From Multifurca ochricompacta (taxonomy: Eukaryota > Basidiomycota > Agaricomycetes > Russulales > Russulaceae): a stretch of 64,000 nt of DNA. This document shows positions 45,679 to 57,776 of this stretch, piece by piece. Position 1 is the stretch's first letter. Each line of letters opens with the position of its first letter. The translations under genes were made by a program, and so were the position numbers. The stretch is from assembly GCA_022496185.1 (NCBI GenBank), contig WTXG01000158.1, positions 1-64,000 of the forward strand, written 5' to 3'. The notes under the pieces are model-generated. The model was not told the origin of the DNA. It ran no database searches and worked only from the letters and a program-made list of their open reading frames with translations.

Positions 45679-48600
45679 CTACTTTCCTTTCTCCATCATA
45701 AACAAAACCTTATCCAACCTTTTCTTACTCTGTTCCTCCCCTTCTTTGTGTTGACCTTGATGATATGCACCTATTGCCTCTTCAAACATGTCCTTTGCCT
45801 TCATGACTCAGATTTCTCTATATAGAGCATTCCCAGCCCATTTAGAGCATATCCTACACCTGAGCCATTGTTGGCAGCCTTGTAAAGTTCATAAGCTTTT
45901 TTAAATGAGGCAGAAGCCTCTTCTAGCTTGTGCTGCTCTAGGTATGTTTCTCCAAGGGTGCAATGACAAGCTCCTTGACCTAAAATATTGTTTGCAAGTT
46001 TGTAGAGGTCTAAAGCCAACTGAAGTGAGGATTCTGCTTTAGCTAGCTTGTTCTGTCTTAGATATATATCTCCAAGTCTGGAATAATCATTTCCTTGGCC
46101 AATGACACTGTTGATAGCCTTATCAATCTCCAAGGCTTGCTGATATGTCCTTCTGCCTCATCTAACTTGCCCAACTGTACATATGTGTCTGCAAGCCCAG
46201 AATATACTCTGCTTTGACACAAGATGTCATCAGCTGCCTTGGAAAAGTTTAGAGCTTTCTGAAATGAGGCTTCTGCTTCACTGTAATTTCTCATCTGCAG
46301 GTATATGCCCCCAAGTTTTTCATGACTCTCTCCTTGACCTGAAATGTTATTGGCTGCCTCCCACAGTTTTAAGGCCTTTTGGAATAAGCCCTCAGCTTCA
46401 TTGCTTGCACCTTGGGCAAAGTAGATGTCTCCAAGGTCATTCAAAATAGATGCATATGAAAGATCATAAGTATTTCCATGTGACAAGCATATCCTTTCAG
46501 CTTCTTTTAATTTTTGTGTTGCAATATTCAAGTCATCTGCATAGACATACAACAAACTCCATGCTCGGAAACACATTATCAATGATGAGGCTGTCCCATG
46601 GTTTTGTTGTAGAAATTGAACAACCTGGCTTATTAACTTATCAGAAAGGTCTCCAATGTTTCTATGCAACTCTGTAAATGGGATGATGGCATTGATGATC
46701 CTTTGATGATCTTCATAGTTGGATTCTATAAGGCCTAATAGTACAGCTTTGGTGTTATTCACTTCCAGCACCATTTCAGCATACTGCTGGGGTTCTGCAT
46801 GCCATAGACTGATGGATGCCAGAGTGAGATAAAAGTCCTCCAGGGATCCCTTGTACTTTGGTGAAATCAGGCCATGATGATTGCAAAAATGCCTGATAAT
46901 TGGATGTGGATGATATCTCTCTCCACTCAAGTTTATCAGCCCACACTGCTGGAGCACTTGAAGACATGTGGTAATCTCTATGTCCCCAAGAATTTCATGA
47001 AATTTGTCCAATTTCTGTATATGCATCCCATCTGGGAGCATACTAAGAACCCCAAGCAAATCCTTGGCCCTTGGGTTGGCCATCATTCTTCCACTGTCAA
47101 TGGATAGCTGAATGGAGTACTCCAGATTTGAAAGCCTATGTGCCTGACCCCTTTGCACAACTCTTGTCTGCCTTGAATTCCAATCCTTCCACAATAATGC
47201 AGGTGGGGTCACCTGTGAAAGATGGGCCAACAGATTAACAGCAAGAGGAACATAGTCCACAGCTTTAATAAGCTCTTCTGCATGATCATCATAAATGTCT
47301 GCAATGTGCATCCAGATCTCTTTGGCAGCATGGTAATTGAGTGTCTGCAATGGCGCCAATGGCGGTTTTGTCCATTGTGTCTCTGATGGCCTCTCTGTGC
47401 CCCGCATGGTGATGAGGACAGTGACACGGCCAAGTTCTGTGACACCAGATAAAATCCCCTCGACAGAGTGCCTAGTGTCCCCGGCTTGGTCCCAGGGCGT
47501 TTCAAAGTTGTCAAAACAGATAATACACTCCTTTGCTTCCAGTGAGGTACGGATGCGAGACCAGAGGGAATCTGAAGGACCCTTCAAGACTCCGAGCACC
47601 TTTCCGAGTTCAATCAAGAGAGCACCAGAAGACGAAATAGATTCGCAGGCAACAAAGTACCTAGCGGCACCATAGTGTTCCCTCACACGATCGTGAGTGA
47701 GGACGGCATTTGAAAGGGTGGTTTTTCCATATCCACCAGGACCAAGGATGGCGATGCGGGCGGGATGAGATCCGATGTTGGTGAAAATCATGTGGATTAT
47801 TTGAGCAAGCTCAGCATCACGTCCAAAGAATATTTGCGGTGTTCGTGGTCCCGTTGGCATGGAACTATTTTACGATCAGTAGGCATCCAGATCAGCGACA
47901 CACCCAAGAAGCGCTTACGTGACCTCCGTCGGTGTAGCATTGGTAACCTATCGAAGCGATTGATAAACCCGCGTCTGAGGTGCGAGTGATTGCCACATAC
48001 CGCCACATTGCGCTCCATAACAATTTGGGCAAACCGGGAATCCAAAGCCATCTTCGCCTATAGGGGATGAGAAGTTGGGCGAATGGCACGGATAAAGTGA
48101 ATCAGTTTAGGACCATGACTAACCTGAAAAGTTTGAAGCACATTTGACAACTTGGAGTCATATTGCTTGACCGTTTGAAGCATGTCCGCGCGTAGAATCA
48201 CCTTCTTGATGCGTCCAGTCTCCGCGCATTCTTTGAGCGCAGCTTCGATTCCGTCCAACTCGCTTTCCCTTCAGTCAGGTCGTGACAAAATACAATTAAT
48301 GCAGAACCTACGTGCGAATGGACAGCAATATAGTGCGCAGGCCAGCCGGGAGGTCTTCTTCCTTCAGGTTGTGGGTTTGGCAGGACTCTCCCACATTAAC
48401 AACGATATTGGCCACACTGGTGAGCTTTTGCATGACTGCCTCCCAATCTCCCTTAAACTGTTTCACTTCCTGTTCACAGATTTATTAGCGTTAAAGAGAG
48501 AAATATGAGGGAGGAATTAGGGACATACGCCTCGCATCTGGAGTGCCAGTAGGAGGAGGCCTGCGATCGGGCCAATAAAGGGGACGTTGGTCGCGAGAGC

Positions 48601-48846
48601 ACTCCCCTCCTTCAGAAGAGCGAGGGAAGTCTGTATCGCAGTCGTCGCGACAACTGTACGTCCGCCGATTGACCCCGATGGGACAGGAGCGGTATCACCA
48701 GTTGCTGGTACCAAAGTCGATCAGGAAACTTCAAAGAAAGAAGGAGGGGCTGGAATTATCTAAGACTCACGAGCTGACCACTTGTCCCTAGAAGACGCAA
48801 AGATCTTCCGGAAGGATTGTCTGAATGAAAATGATTTAGATTGCAT
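45679..48846 (-). pseudogene. NB-ARC/TPR STAND gene, frameshifted paralogue
   Basis: Same exon layout as 36958-40454: exon 1 48846-48771, exon 2 48704-48529, exon 3 48469-48312, exon 4 48268-48124, exon 5 from 48057, last exon from 47864. The NTPase is intact (GPGGYGKTT, IICFDNFETPW, VPLAVNLLAHL). TPRs begin at about 46430. A one-base frame change near 46148 breaks the TPR block (KLDEAEG then a shifted frame; TPRs resume as INSVIGQGNDYSRLGDIYL). A second near 45805 ends the frame at IEKSES before the natural C terminus (MKAKDMFEEAIG...FMMEKGK, stop at 45679). The exon 5/6 junction also fails to keep frame with a GT donor. Probably a recent pseudogene; sequencing error is possible. Confidence 0.85.
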
Positions 48847-49045
48847 TGTTAGAGAAAACTTGCCGGAGTTGCTGAATTGCTTGTCACTAGACGACAGTTT
48901 TGATCGAAAAAAGATGAGGCACCACCCCAGACCAAACTCTCCCCCCCACACTGACATTTCCAAAAAAAGAGAGTAGAACAAACATCAACCAAATATCATT
49001 ACAAATCACGGTCATGTGACATGTAGACGACATGACAATGGTCAG

Positions 49046-49222
49046 TAGGGTTGCGGATAAAATAGGTACTTTTTTACCAACCCAATATTTACCAGTAAAT
49101 TATCAGTAATTTACTGGTAATTTACTGGGCTGCTGTGAGAGGTAGTAATTTACCAGGTCATGTACCTATGTGACTGTAATATATGAGCATCAAATGTTCA
49201 AAAATTCAACTAAATGTACAAG
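49046..49222. mobile_element. Partial hAT-3 copy
   Basis: TAGGGTTGCGGATAAAATAG, then the same subterminal sequence as the right end of hAT-3 (35620-35791, reverse complement), up to TGTACAAG at 49222, where another element begins. The other half of this copy was not found. Confidence 0.75.
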
Positions 49223-50112
49223 TAGTGATGTGCACGGCTCGGCTCAAAGCCGTAAGCCGGCCGTTTCTGAGCCGGAAAAAGCCGGGCCGACATAGGCCGT
49301 GAAAATGGCTTCCAGCAGCCCACAGCTCATTGGAAAGCCTGAAGCTGCGGCTTAGGCCACGGCTTTTGGTGGCTGAGTCATGCTTTCTATGAACCAGAAT
49401 ACCAGTACAGAGATAGTCCAACATAATTGTGATTGCATTTAGATTTTAGATAAAACAATTGATGAGATAAAAACACACCTTACATTAATCAAGATACTGA
49501 GTATATACATCTCAGATCAATCATGTAATTAAATCACATTGCAAGATAATGCATTTGTTTACTTTAATTTAGTAGCTGATATAGTACATCTGAAATAGGA
49601 ATTCTGAAGGAAATGGGCATGGTGCAGACTTATATTTTAGATACTCTGTTAACTTAGAGACTTAGGTGCTTGTGATAATGTGATAGCAACTGCTTTATCT
49701 ATAGCAGATTTAGTGGCTTTATACAGCTACTAAATCAAAGTAAACAAACACACATGTTATCTTGCTTGTTAATGAAAGTGATTTAATCACATGATCAATC
49801 TGAGATGTATATACTCAGTATCTTGATTAATGTAAGACACATTTTTATCTCATCAATTGTTTTATCTAAATGCAATCACAATTATCTTGGACTATCTCTG
49901 TACCAGTATTCTGGTTCAACAAATTCAATGCTGTCCTGTATGTGCATTTTTTATGCAGCAAAGGACATTATAGATACATGTGGCCATTGTTTGAGTAATA
50001 TTAATTGATAATCTGATTGTAGAGTAGTCTAAAGTAGTCTAGTATGTATTTTAGATAATGCCGGACCAGCAGAAACAATCGCACATTAGTAAATAAGATG
50101 TGTCAGGGTACT
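49223..50112. mobile_element. hAT-like element (hAT-4) with large inverted repeat
   Basis: Starts TAGTGATGTGCACGGCTC, with GGCTCGGCTCAAAGCCG-type GC-rich subterminal motifs usual for hAT. An imperfect inverted repeat of about 190 bp per arm (49388-49580 and 49725-49920) has ACCAGAATACCAGTACAGAG outermost, and inside it ATTAATCAAGATACTGAG and TATATACATCTCAG, which resemble the 56-bp repeat of hAT-FB. The right terminus was not identified, and no coding sequence was seen. Confidence 0.6.
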
Positions 50113-50114
50113 TA

Positions 50115-50985
50115 CAGTAACCCACAAAACTGTTCCAATGTTTGGCCATCCTGAAGAGATTGACCTACCACACAATGAGAATAATTTCCAAAATTAGTAG
50201 AAATTGATAGATGATAGTGTAGCATCTAAGCTTCAATTAGAGCCTATACTAATGTCAATTGAGTCAGTGGTGCATGATATATAAAATGTTTTGTGGCCTA
50301 TTGCACTTATGATGGAATGGGGGTGTATGATATGGGAGGGGCCAGGTATGGCTTGAAAATTTGATGGGAGGATGGACAGGCATTGTATGTTGATAGAGGA
50401 ACCCATTAACAACTTCTGAAGTGCTCTAGTCACTTCCACATCTGTGTCTGCCCTGCCAGAGGAGATAAGGCAAACAGCATGCTGAGCATTTCTCTCTGTC
50501 AGCCTCCTTGGTCTCCCTCCATTTGACTTGGGATGGTAAGGGCAGTATTTATGACACATCTGGAGATGATAACAGTGCCATGGCCAGTCATAGTTGACAC
50601 TTCATGGGCAGATTTGCTTGAAGTGAGGAGGGAGATGATTTGAGTCCTTTTGGCAGCAGAGAGGGCATGCATGGTAAGAAGCAAGTGTTGTTGATGATTA
50701 TTTGGTGTATGTTTAACTTATTAAACATTGTCACATGACTGTCAATGCATTTGCATGACCACCAGATACTGGTTTTGTCATCTCACATGTCAGCCACAAA
50801 ACTGTTCCAATGATAATGCCTCACAAAACATTTTATATATCATGAACCACTGACCCAATTGACATTATTATAGGCTCTAATTGAAGCTTAGATGCTACAC
50901 TATCCTCTACCAATTTCTACTAATTTTGGAAATTATTCTCATTGTGTGGTAGGTCAATCTCTTCAGGATGGCCAAACATTGGAAC
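50115..50985 (-). mobile_element. Tc1/mariner-type MITE, same family as 29635-31242
   Basis: The left end CAGTAACCCACAAAACTG follows TA at 50113-50114. The same helix-turn-helix frames lie on the minus strand (50499-50684 and 50233-50559). The right terminal repeat is cut at TTGGAAC by the gypsy-3 LTR. This single copy has the arrangement expected for an unduplicated element and is the reference for the head-to-head pair. Confidence 0.88.
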
Positions 50986-51297
50986 TGTTACACCTCAATT
51001 TTATACCATCAAAGGCGCAATATGCGCCCATCAACTCTTTCCTATTTTCCCCGCTACTTTTAATCAGATCGGTCGATCACAATATCACTTTACTATATAG
51101 TAGCTAGATAGCAAACACCTCGAGTCTCAGACTCGAGCTCTTGTATCTTTCAGTATTACAATCAGACTTTGTTGTTTCTCCTTTCTCTGGATTGTCCTGC
51201 GAACAATCCCAGACGTCTAGACCACTGAACACCTCCTTTGGAGCCCCTGAATCACGACTTCTGATCTCGCGCATGATATGGCCTGCTGACTGTAACA
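50986..51297 (+). repeat. gypsy-3 5' LTR
   Basis: 312 bp from TGTTACACCTCAATT to GCTGACTGTAACA, with TG/CA ends. The internal region follows with TTAGCTCGAGTCTCCCC. There is no partner LTR in the window, so the 3' boundary rests on the TG...CA rule and the position of gag. Confidence 0.75.
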
Positions 51298-51359
51298 TTA
51301 GCTCGAGTCTCCCCAGAACCATGAATCAGTAAAACCCAAACGAACAAACGAACAAACCA

Positions 51360-52570
51360 ATGTCAACCCCAAACGTCGCACAACCGATGGTGCAGCTAGT
51401 GCAGCTTACACTACCATTCAGTCTCTCCCCATGCGGTATCAATGACGTACCACAGGATCAACGACCAGGCTTAACCTGGCTACAACCCGGAGTACTCGGA
51501 GCACCCTGGCAAGGGTATTTTGGAATATTAAATAACGTTCTCATGCCTGTCAAACAAGTCCACAGAATATGGTTCGAAATATATTATTTTATACACTTGC
51601 AAGACTACCAAGCAACCCGAGTTGCTTGACCTGAGCTCAACCTACCACAGAACCCTGCCGCTGGCATAGATTTCCAGGCCCTGCAGCAAGGAGGGGCAAT
51701 CATCCAAAACAACCCCCCTGCAACTACCGTAGTCCCACCAAGGGTGACTACCCCTCCCACCAGTAAGCTGATATCTAATCACCTCGAAGGGTTGCTCCCC
51801 TTCAAGTACAATGGAGACCAATCAAAGGCCAAGTACTTCCTAATGCTCTTCAACCAGTTTATGAGCATCAACCGGGATGCTGACATTGCAAAAGACCCTC
51901 TTTGAAAATCACATTTCTTTATCCAACAGATGGAGGGAGAAACTGTCCAGGGTTTCCAAATTTGGATGACAGAATATCTTCTCACTGTCGAAAATGACCC
52001 CTCCCGACTTCCATGGCAAAAGAATGTGTGGGAAGCACTTGAGCAACAATTTAAAACTGCCTTCTATGACTTTGCAGTGCACGAGCGAGCCCAGGATGAG
52101 ATTAGAAAGCTCAAGATGAAAGATGGCAGAATTGACGAGTACATCTCTGCTTTTATCACGCTTGTGCATCATGCGGGACTGAGCCGAGATGAACCGAACA
52201 CCTTACAACAGTTCGCACAAGGTCTTCAAGGACGCCTCGCCGAATCGTGTATCACCCTACACGCACCTGCCACTCTAGACCAGTGGATCTCAGCATCTCA
52301 GACACAGCAGCGAAACTTCCTTGCTATACAAGCCATTCGCGATAATGACAACCCTCAAGGTTGACAAGCCTCTGGATTCTTTTGGCAACGACAGGGGCAA
52401 TCAAGTAACCAAGTGCAACTGCAACAACAATGTGCTACTGATGCTATGGACATAGATGCCATTCGACGAGCCATTACTGATGAAGACAAGGAAAAATACT
52501 GACGTGAGGGGCAATGCTTCAACTGTGGGAGGCAAAACCACATCTCTTGAAACTGTCTGGACAAGAAGAC
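51360..52570 (+). pseudogene. gypsy-3 gag
   Basis: The capsid region includes LEGLLPFKYNGDQSKAKYF, MEGETVQGFQIWMTEYL and RKLKMKDGRIDEYISAF. The zinc knuckle GQCFNCGRQNHIS-stop-NC is broken by TGA, and another TGA just upstream (KY-stop-REGQCF) replaces a residue that is Arg/Lys in related elements. A further TGA lies near 51903. Confidence 0.85.
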
Positions 52571-52810
52571 ACGCACCGCAGTTGCAGTATCCAGTGACAC
52601 AAACACAAGCACCAATTCTCCGGGACCAACTGGTACGACGACGGCTGTGCAAACTGCACAAAAGACCACAACCCCCTCGATGAGCACGATTGCGGATGTT
52701 CTGAAGAAGATAACCGCGGAACAGGAGGAGGAGCTGCGAGGACTAATGGGATCGCCCGACCGAGAGGGTTTTACTGAGGCCTGAAGGACCGTCCCGTCCT
52801 GAAGGCCATA

Positions 52811-54629
52811 TTGAGTAAGAATGTACCTAGATCATTGAAAATCGAAGCATCATTCTCTCAAAATGGGACCATGTTAGCCCTGGTCGATAGTGGCACTACC
52901 AAGAATTTCCTACACCCCAGATTTGTCCATGAAAAGCAATTAATAACCCGACCTCTAGATAACCCTCGGAAGTTGAGCAACGCTGACAGAACAAGTAACT
53001 CAATCGGACAAATAACCCAGTATGTCGACTGTATAATCTCCACCGGAGGGAAAACAAGTCAACAGCAATTTTTCATCGCAAACCTGGGTGACGAGCAAAT
53101 TATTTTGGGATACCCCTGGTTAGCGGATGCCAACCCTACTATTGATTGGACAAATGGAATAATCAAAGATCCGGTCAGTATCATTCCCCAGCAACCACTG
53201 AAACTTGCAGCCCTTGGACTACTCCCTGGGGAGGAACTATATGTACGCCTCCGCTGGGTGTCGCCCACTCAAGCCCTCACCGAACAGGGCTCACCCACGA
53301 TTACTGAAGAAATCCCTCCGCAATATCAGCAGTTTGCCAAAGTCTTCTCTGAGACGGAAGCACTCCGACTTCCGGACTCACGGCTCTGGGACCATGCCAT
53401 CGACTTGAAACCTGACGTGCCCTCCTCTCTCGATTGCAAAATCTACCCCTTAAATCCTAGAGAACAGGAAGCTTTGGATGAGTTCCTCAAGGAACATCTG
53501 ACGAAGGGATACATCTGAGAATCTAAATCACACTACACCTCGCCATTCTTCTTTGTCAAAAGAAAGACGGGAAATTGAGGCCAGTGCAAGACTACAGGAA
53601 GCTGAATGACTGGACCATCCGTAACACATACCCCTTACTGTTAATCAACGAATTGATCACTAAAGTATGACATGCCTCCCTGTTCACAAAATTCGATGTC
53701 TGCTGGGGATACAACAATATTTGCATCAAAGAGGGCGATCAGTGGAAAGCGGCCTTCAAAACAAACAAGGGTCTCTTCGAACCCTTAGTAATGTACTTTG
53801 GGCTTACAAACTTGCCAGCCACCTTTCAGACAATGATGAACGCACTCTTCAGAAAAGAACTGGATGAGGGATGGCTGGTTATCTACATGGATGATATACT
53901 AGTCACAACCGCAGACGATGCCATGTTCCACGAACAGTGTGTAACAAGGGTGCTGCAGATTCTCCAAGACAATGATTTATTCCTCAAACTAACAAAATGT
54001 GTCTTTCATGCAACGACTGTCGACTACTTAGGCATGGTTCTCACCAGAGGTACCATAATGATGGACCCTGTAAAGGTCAAGGGAATCCTCGATTGGCCAG
54101 TTCCGGCCAATGTCCATCAAGTGCGAAGCTATCTCAGGTTTGGAAACTATTATCACCGGTTCATAAAAAATTACTCTCACGTCATGTGACCCCTAATCGA
54201 TCTCACCAAGCAAAATGTTCCATGGAATTGGGGAGAAAAGGAAGACATGGCATTCCATGCCTTGAAGAGGGCTTTCACTACAGCACCCATACTCCATCAG
54301 CCTCAAATGGATTGACCCTTCTACCTGTCGACGGATGCATCCGGCTTTGCTATCAGCGCTGAATTAGCACAACAAGATGACAAAGGGCAACTCCACCCAC
54401 TGGCATTCCTATCTAAGTCACTCAACGAAACACAATGTAACTGGGACATCTATGACCACGAACTCTTCGCCATCTGGTTACCACTCATTGAATGGCGTCA
54501 ATACCTGGCTGGTTCCCCTCATGTGCTCACTGTGTTTACAGATCATCATAATCTCCAATATTTCCGCAAGGTGCAGAAGCTCAACAGGCGGCAAGCCCGA
54601 TGGCACCTCGATCTGATGGAATTAGGGCC
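52811..54629 (+). pseudogene. gypsy-3 pol: protease, RT and RNase H
   Basis: Protease LALVDSGTTKNF and IILGYPWLADANPTIDW. RT has GYI-stop-ESKS (53516), V-stop-HASLFTKFDV (53668), LFEPLVMYFGLTNLPATF, VIYMDDILV (catalytic YMDD) and YLGMVLTRGTIMMDPVKV. RNase H has STDASGFAISAELAQQD and FTDHHNLQYFRKVQKL. Further TGA stops lie at 54187 (M-stop-PLIDLTK) and 54313 (D-stop-PFYLSTDAS). A small frame change lies near 53560. Reading ends at about 54629 inside RNase H. Confidence 0.9.
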
Positions 54630-55049
54630 TAGCATGAGTGCACTCGTGAGTTACCCGGATCCGAACTTGCGGGTATTTAGATTAGATAATCCCATACTCG
54701 GATCCACATGAGTATGTTCCCATGGATCACCTGGAGCTGCGAGTCCTATACTCGCACGGATCCGAGTACTCGTGGGTATACTCGTAGGTTTACTTGAAAG
54801 GTTTGAGGCAGCCAGAGATCTTCATCTTGCATACACAGAAAGAATATATATATTACTACAATCCCACGAAGTTTCAAGTCAGATCATGCATCCGATCCAA
54901 AATAAAACAAGAATCAGTTACAATATCTATAGAAATGCGAAAAAACGTGAAGTGTGGGGCGTGCTGATCGGACTGTGCATTGCCTTCCTATCTAGGAAGG
55001 TAGGCTTAAGAATGCACGCGTCGGCATGCATCGGTACAGAGATGCTGGG
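54630..55049. mobile_element. hAT-like element (hAT-5), left end
   Basis: Starts TAGCATGAGTGCACTCG at the point where gypsy-3 homology ends, followed by many copies of CGGATCCGAGT/ACTCGTGAG-type motifs in both orientations, as in hAT subterminal regions. It appears to lead into the 56-bp array at 55050. The right end was not found, and the relation to the array is inferred. Confidence 0.5.
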
Positions 55050-55165
55050 ATCACGCCTAATTGATAAGATCAAAAAAGCGTTCACAATTAATTAGATACT
55101 TAGGATATACATCTAAGTGATAAGATCAAAAATGTGTTCACAGTTAATTAGATACTTGGGATGTA

Positions 55166-57393
55166 CAGTGCCTCACAAAACTGAGTCAATGTTTTGCACT
55201 TTTGCACTGTTTGTTGAATATTTCATCAGCCAAAACAAATATAAACAAAGTCTTGGTAGACCATAAAAGGTACATGATAAGGGTTATGTAATGCAACAAT
55301 AATTATGTAATTATGATCAAAACCTGTGGAGCTATGCCCATTTCAAATTGGGGACTCATTGACTCAGTTTTGTGAGTGGGTATCAGAAATATCAGAATCT
55401 GATGCTCCACCAAATGTACAGCAACCAATCCTTAATATATGGTTACCATAGTTATCTTAATATTGATGGGACCTGGAATAGAGCTATTTAACCATGGTTT
55501 ACATTCCCAGAATATTATAATTTCCCAATGCACCCCACCTCCTCTGCTCAGAAAGAAAACATGCTCTCTCTGGCCTCTGAAGGTCATTCCACTGACACTA
55601 TTGCCTCCAGACTCAGCCTCAGCCAGTCCACAGTCTCTAGGACACTTGGAACCCTCCTTCCCAACCATCAGTCACCTCATTTTGGTCATCCTTCCAAGCT
55701 CTCTGCTACCTCTGAACATGCTATCATGATACAAATCACCACAGGAAAGGTTGTCAATGCTGTCCAGGCCACAAAGCACATCAATTCCATTATCCCCAAC
55801 CATGCCTCTTCACAAACTGTGCACTGGGTTCTTAAACAACATTCATTTAAGGCTGTAACAAAGAAGAAAAGGCCACTACTCTCTGCAGTACATTGCAAGA
55901 AGCACTTAGCCTTTGCTTTGAAGTACAGAGAGTGGACTGTGGAGGACTGGCATCTGACCCAAACCTGTTGATTTTGGTCTCATCTGACCAAATCACCCTC
56001 TTCCAGTCCTCCATAGTCCAGTTTTGGTACTTCAAAGCAAAGGCTAAGTGCTTCTTGCAATGTACTGCAGAGAGTAGTGGCCTTTTCTTCTTTGTTACAG
56101 CCTTAAATGAATGTTGTTTAAGAACCCAGTGCACAGTTTGTGAAGAGGCATGGTTGGGGATAATGGAATTGATGTGCTTTGTGGCCTGGACAGCATTGAC
56201 AACCTTTCCTGTGGTGATTTGTATCATGATAGCATGTTCAGAGGTAGCAGAGTGTTACGACCTACCCAGTGTACCAAACAGACGGCAAGACATGGGGGAC
56301 ACACAAGCAGTGACAGCAGCCGTGCGGGTCTGCAAGGACAACGCCAGCTTAGTCATGATGTCCCATGCCAAAGTCCAGAAGACAGATACGGCATGAGGTA
56401 CAGAAGCAGATCACGTGACAGTAAGGTTTGATGCCTTGTGTACAGAAGGACCCTGAACCTTAGTTGACGTGGGAAGACGGTGGCACTGGTTCTGATGGAA
56501 GGTTCCATAGTCACACGTCCAGAACCACAAGCGTCTAGATAAGCATGATAAGAACGGATGACTAAGCTAGTACCAGCATGTATATATACCCTAGCTAGTC
56601 TCGCTCAGATGGTTCCCCATCTTGAGCTCCTGTGACAATCAGTAGCCTTGTGGACCTTTAACTTCCTTCCTTGCATCTCACCACCCGGACTCCTCTCTTT
56701 GGTGCTTTGTCCTTCTGGGCCTTGCACACTGATGGCTTGTGACTGAGTGTAGCGTCGGACTATTGTCTTCCGCATCGACCCAAGATCGTCCCGACCTTGT
56801 CCCTGTGACCTAGCCGCCCGCACCTGATTGCATACGCCCCTCTGAGCGTAACACAGAGAGCTTGGAAGGATGACCAAAATGAGGTGACTGATGGTTGGGA
56901 AGGAGGGTTCCAAGTGTCCTAGAGACTGTGGACTGGCTGAGGCTGAGTCTGGAGGCAATAGTGTCAGTGGAATGACCTTCAGAGGCCAGAGAGAGCATGT
57001 TTTCTTTCTGAGCAGAGGAGGTGGGGTGCATTGGGAAATTATAATATTCTGGGAATGTAAACCATGGTTAAATAGCTCTATTCCAGGTCCCATCAATATT
57101 AAGATAACTATGGTAACCATATATTAAGGATTGGTTGCTGTACATTTGGTGGAGCATCAGATTCTGATATTTCTGATACCCACTCACAAAACTGAGTCAA
57201 TGAGTCCCCAATTTGAAATGGGCATAGCTCCACAGGTTTTGATCATAATTACATAATTATTGTTGCATTACATAACCCTTATCATGTACCTTTTATGGTC
57301 TACCAAGACTTTGTTTATATTTGTTTTGGCTGATGAAATATTCAACAAACAGTGCAAAAGTGCAAAACATTGACTCAGTTTTGTGAGGCACTG
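55166..57393. mobile_element. Palindromic Tc1/mariner element (Tc1-FB1)
   Basis: Inserted at a TA (55164-55165 and 57394-57395) inside the 56-bp array. Termini CAGTGCCTCACAAAACTGAG are inverted. The left arm is 55166-55950 and the right arm 56003-57393; after removing the nested LTR-B both are 785 bp, with a 52-bp loop between them. Each arm encodes the N-terminal half of a Tc1 transposase (HTH ENMLSLASEGHSTDTIASRL; HSFKAVTKKKRPLLSAVHC). Reading from the right arm through the loop on the minus strand reaches the first catalytic Asp (VIWSDETKINRFG), then breaks. Neither arm has a full DDE domain. Confidence 0.92.
56253..56853 (-). mobile_element. Solo LTR, family LTR-B, in the right arm of Tc1-FB1
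   Basis: 601 bp, TGTTACGACCTACCC to CTGAGCGTAACA, with duplication CAGAG at 56248-56252 and 56854-56858. It is the reverse complement of the family member at 34331-34935. The undisturbed left arm gives the empty site. Confidence 0.92.
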
Positions 57394-57776
57394 TACATCT
57401 AAGTGATAAGATCAAAAATGCGTTCACAATTAATTAGATACTTAGGATGTACATCTAAGTGATAAGATCAAAAATGCGTTCACAATTAATTAGATACTTG
57501 GGATGTACATCTAAGTGATAAGATCAAAAACGCGTTCACAGTTAATTAGATACTTAGGATATACATCTAATACAAGTGATAAGATTAAAAATGCGTTCAC
57601 AATTAATTAGATACTTGGGATGTACATCTAAGTGATAAGATCAAAAATGCATTCACAATTAATTAGATACTAAAGATATACATCTAAGATAATACAAGTG
57701 ATAAGATCAAAACATGTTCACAATTCATTAGATACAAGTGATAAAATCAATTCTGCATAACCCTATATATAATACA

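Larger units (their letters stand above)
50986..54629 (+). mobile_element. Ty3/gypsy element gypsy-3, truncated after RNase H
   Basis: 5' LTR, gag, protease, RT and RNase H in order on the plus strand. The integrase and 3' LTR are missing because a hAT-like sequence starts at about 54630. It inserted into the terminal repeat of the MITE at 50115-50985. It carries many in-frame stops, nearly all TGA. It is a different family from gypsy-1. Confidence 0.88.
55050..57745. repeat. Tandem 56-bp repeat array, split by a Tc1 element
   Basis: Units TAAGATCAAAAATGCGTTC with ACAATTAATTAGATAC run in one direction at 55050-55165 and 57396-57745. They are the same units as in hAT-FB. The array continues to AAAATCAATTCTGCATAACC and CCTATATATA, exactly as the flank of the hAT-FB array does on the other strand (23200-23240), so it is a paralogous segment. 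Confidence 0.88.

Noticed and set aside
51104..51332. Short frames within the gypsy-3 LTR as genes
   Set aside because: They lie within the non-coding LTR, with no motif.
55166..57393. Two separate Tc1 insertions in opposite orientation
   Set aside because: Only one TA duplication pair and two terminal repeats are present, and the arms are equal in length with a truncated gene at the centre, so it is one palindromic unit.
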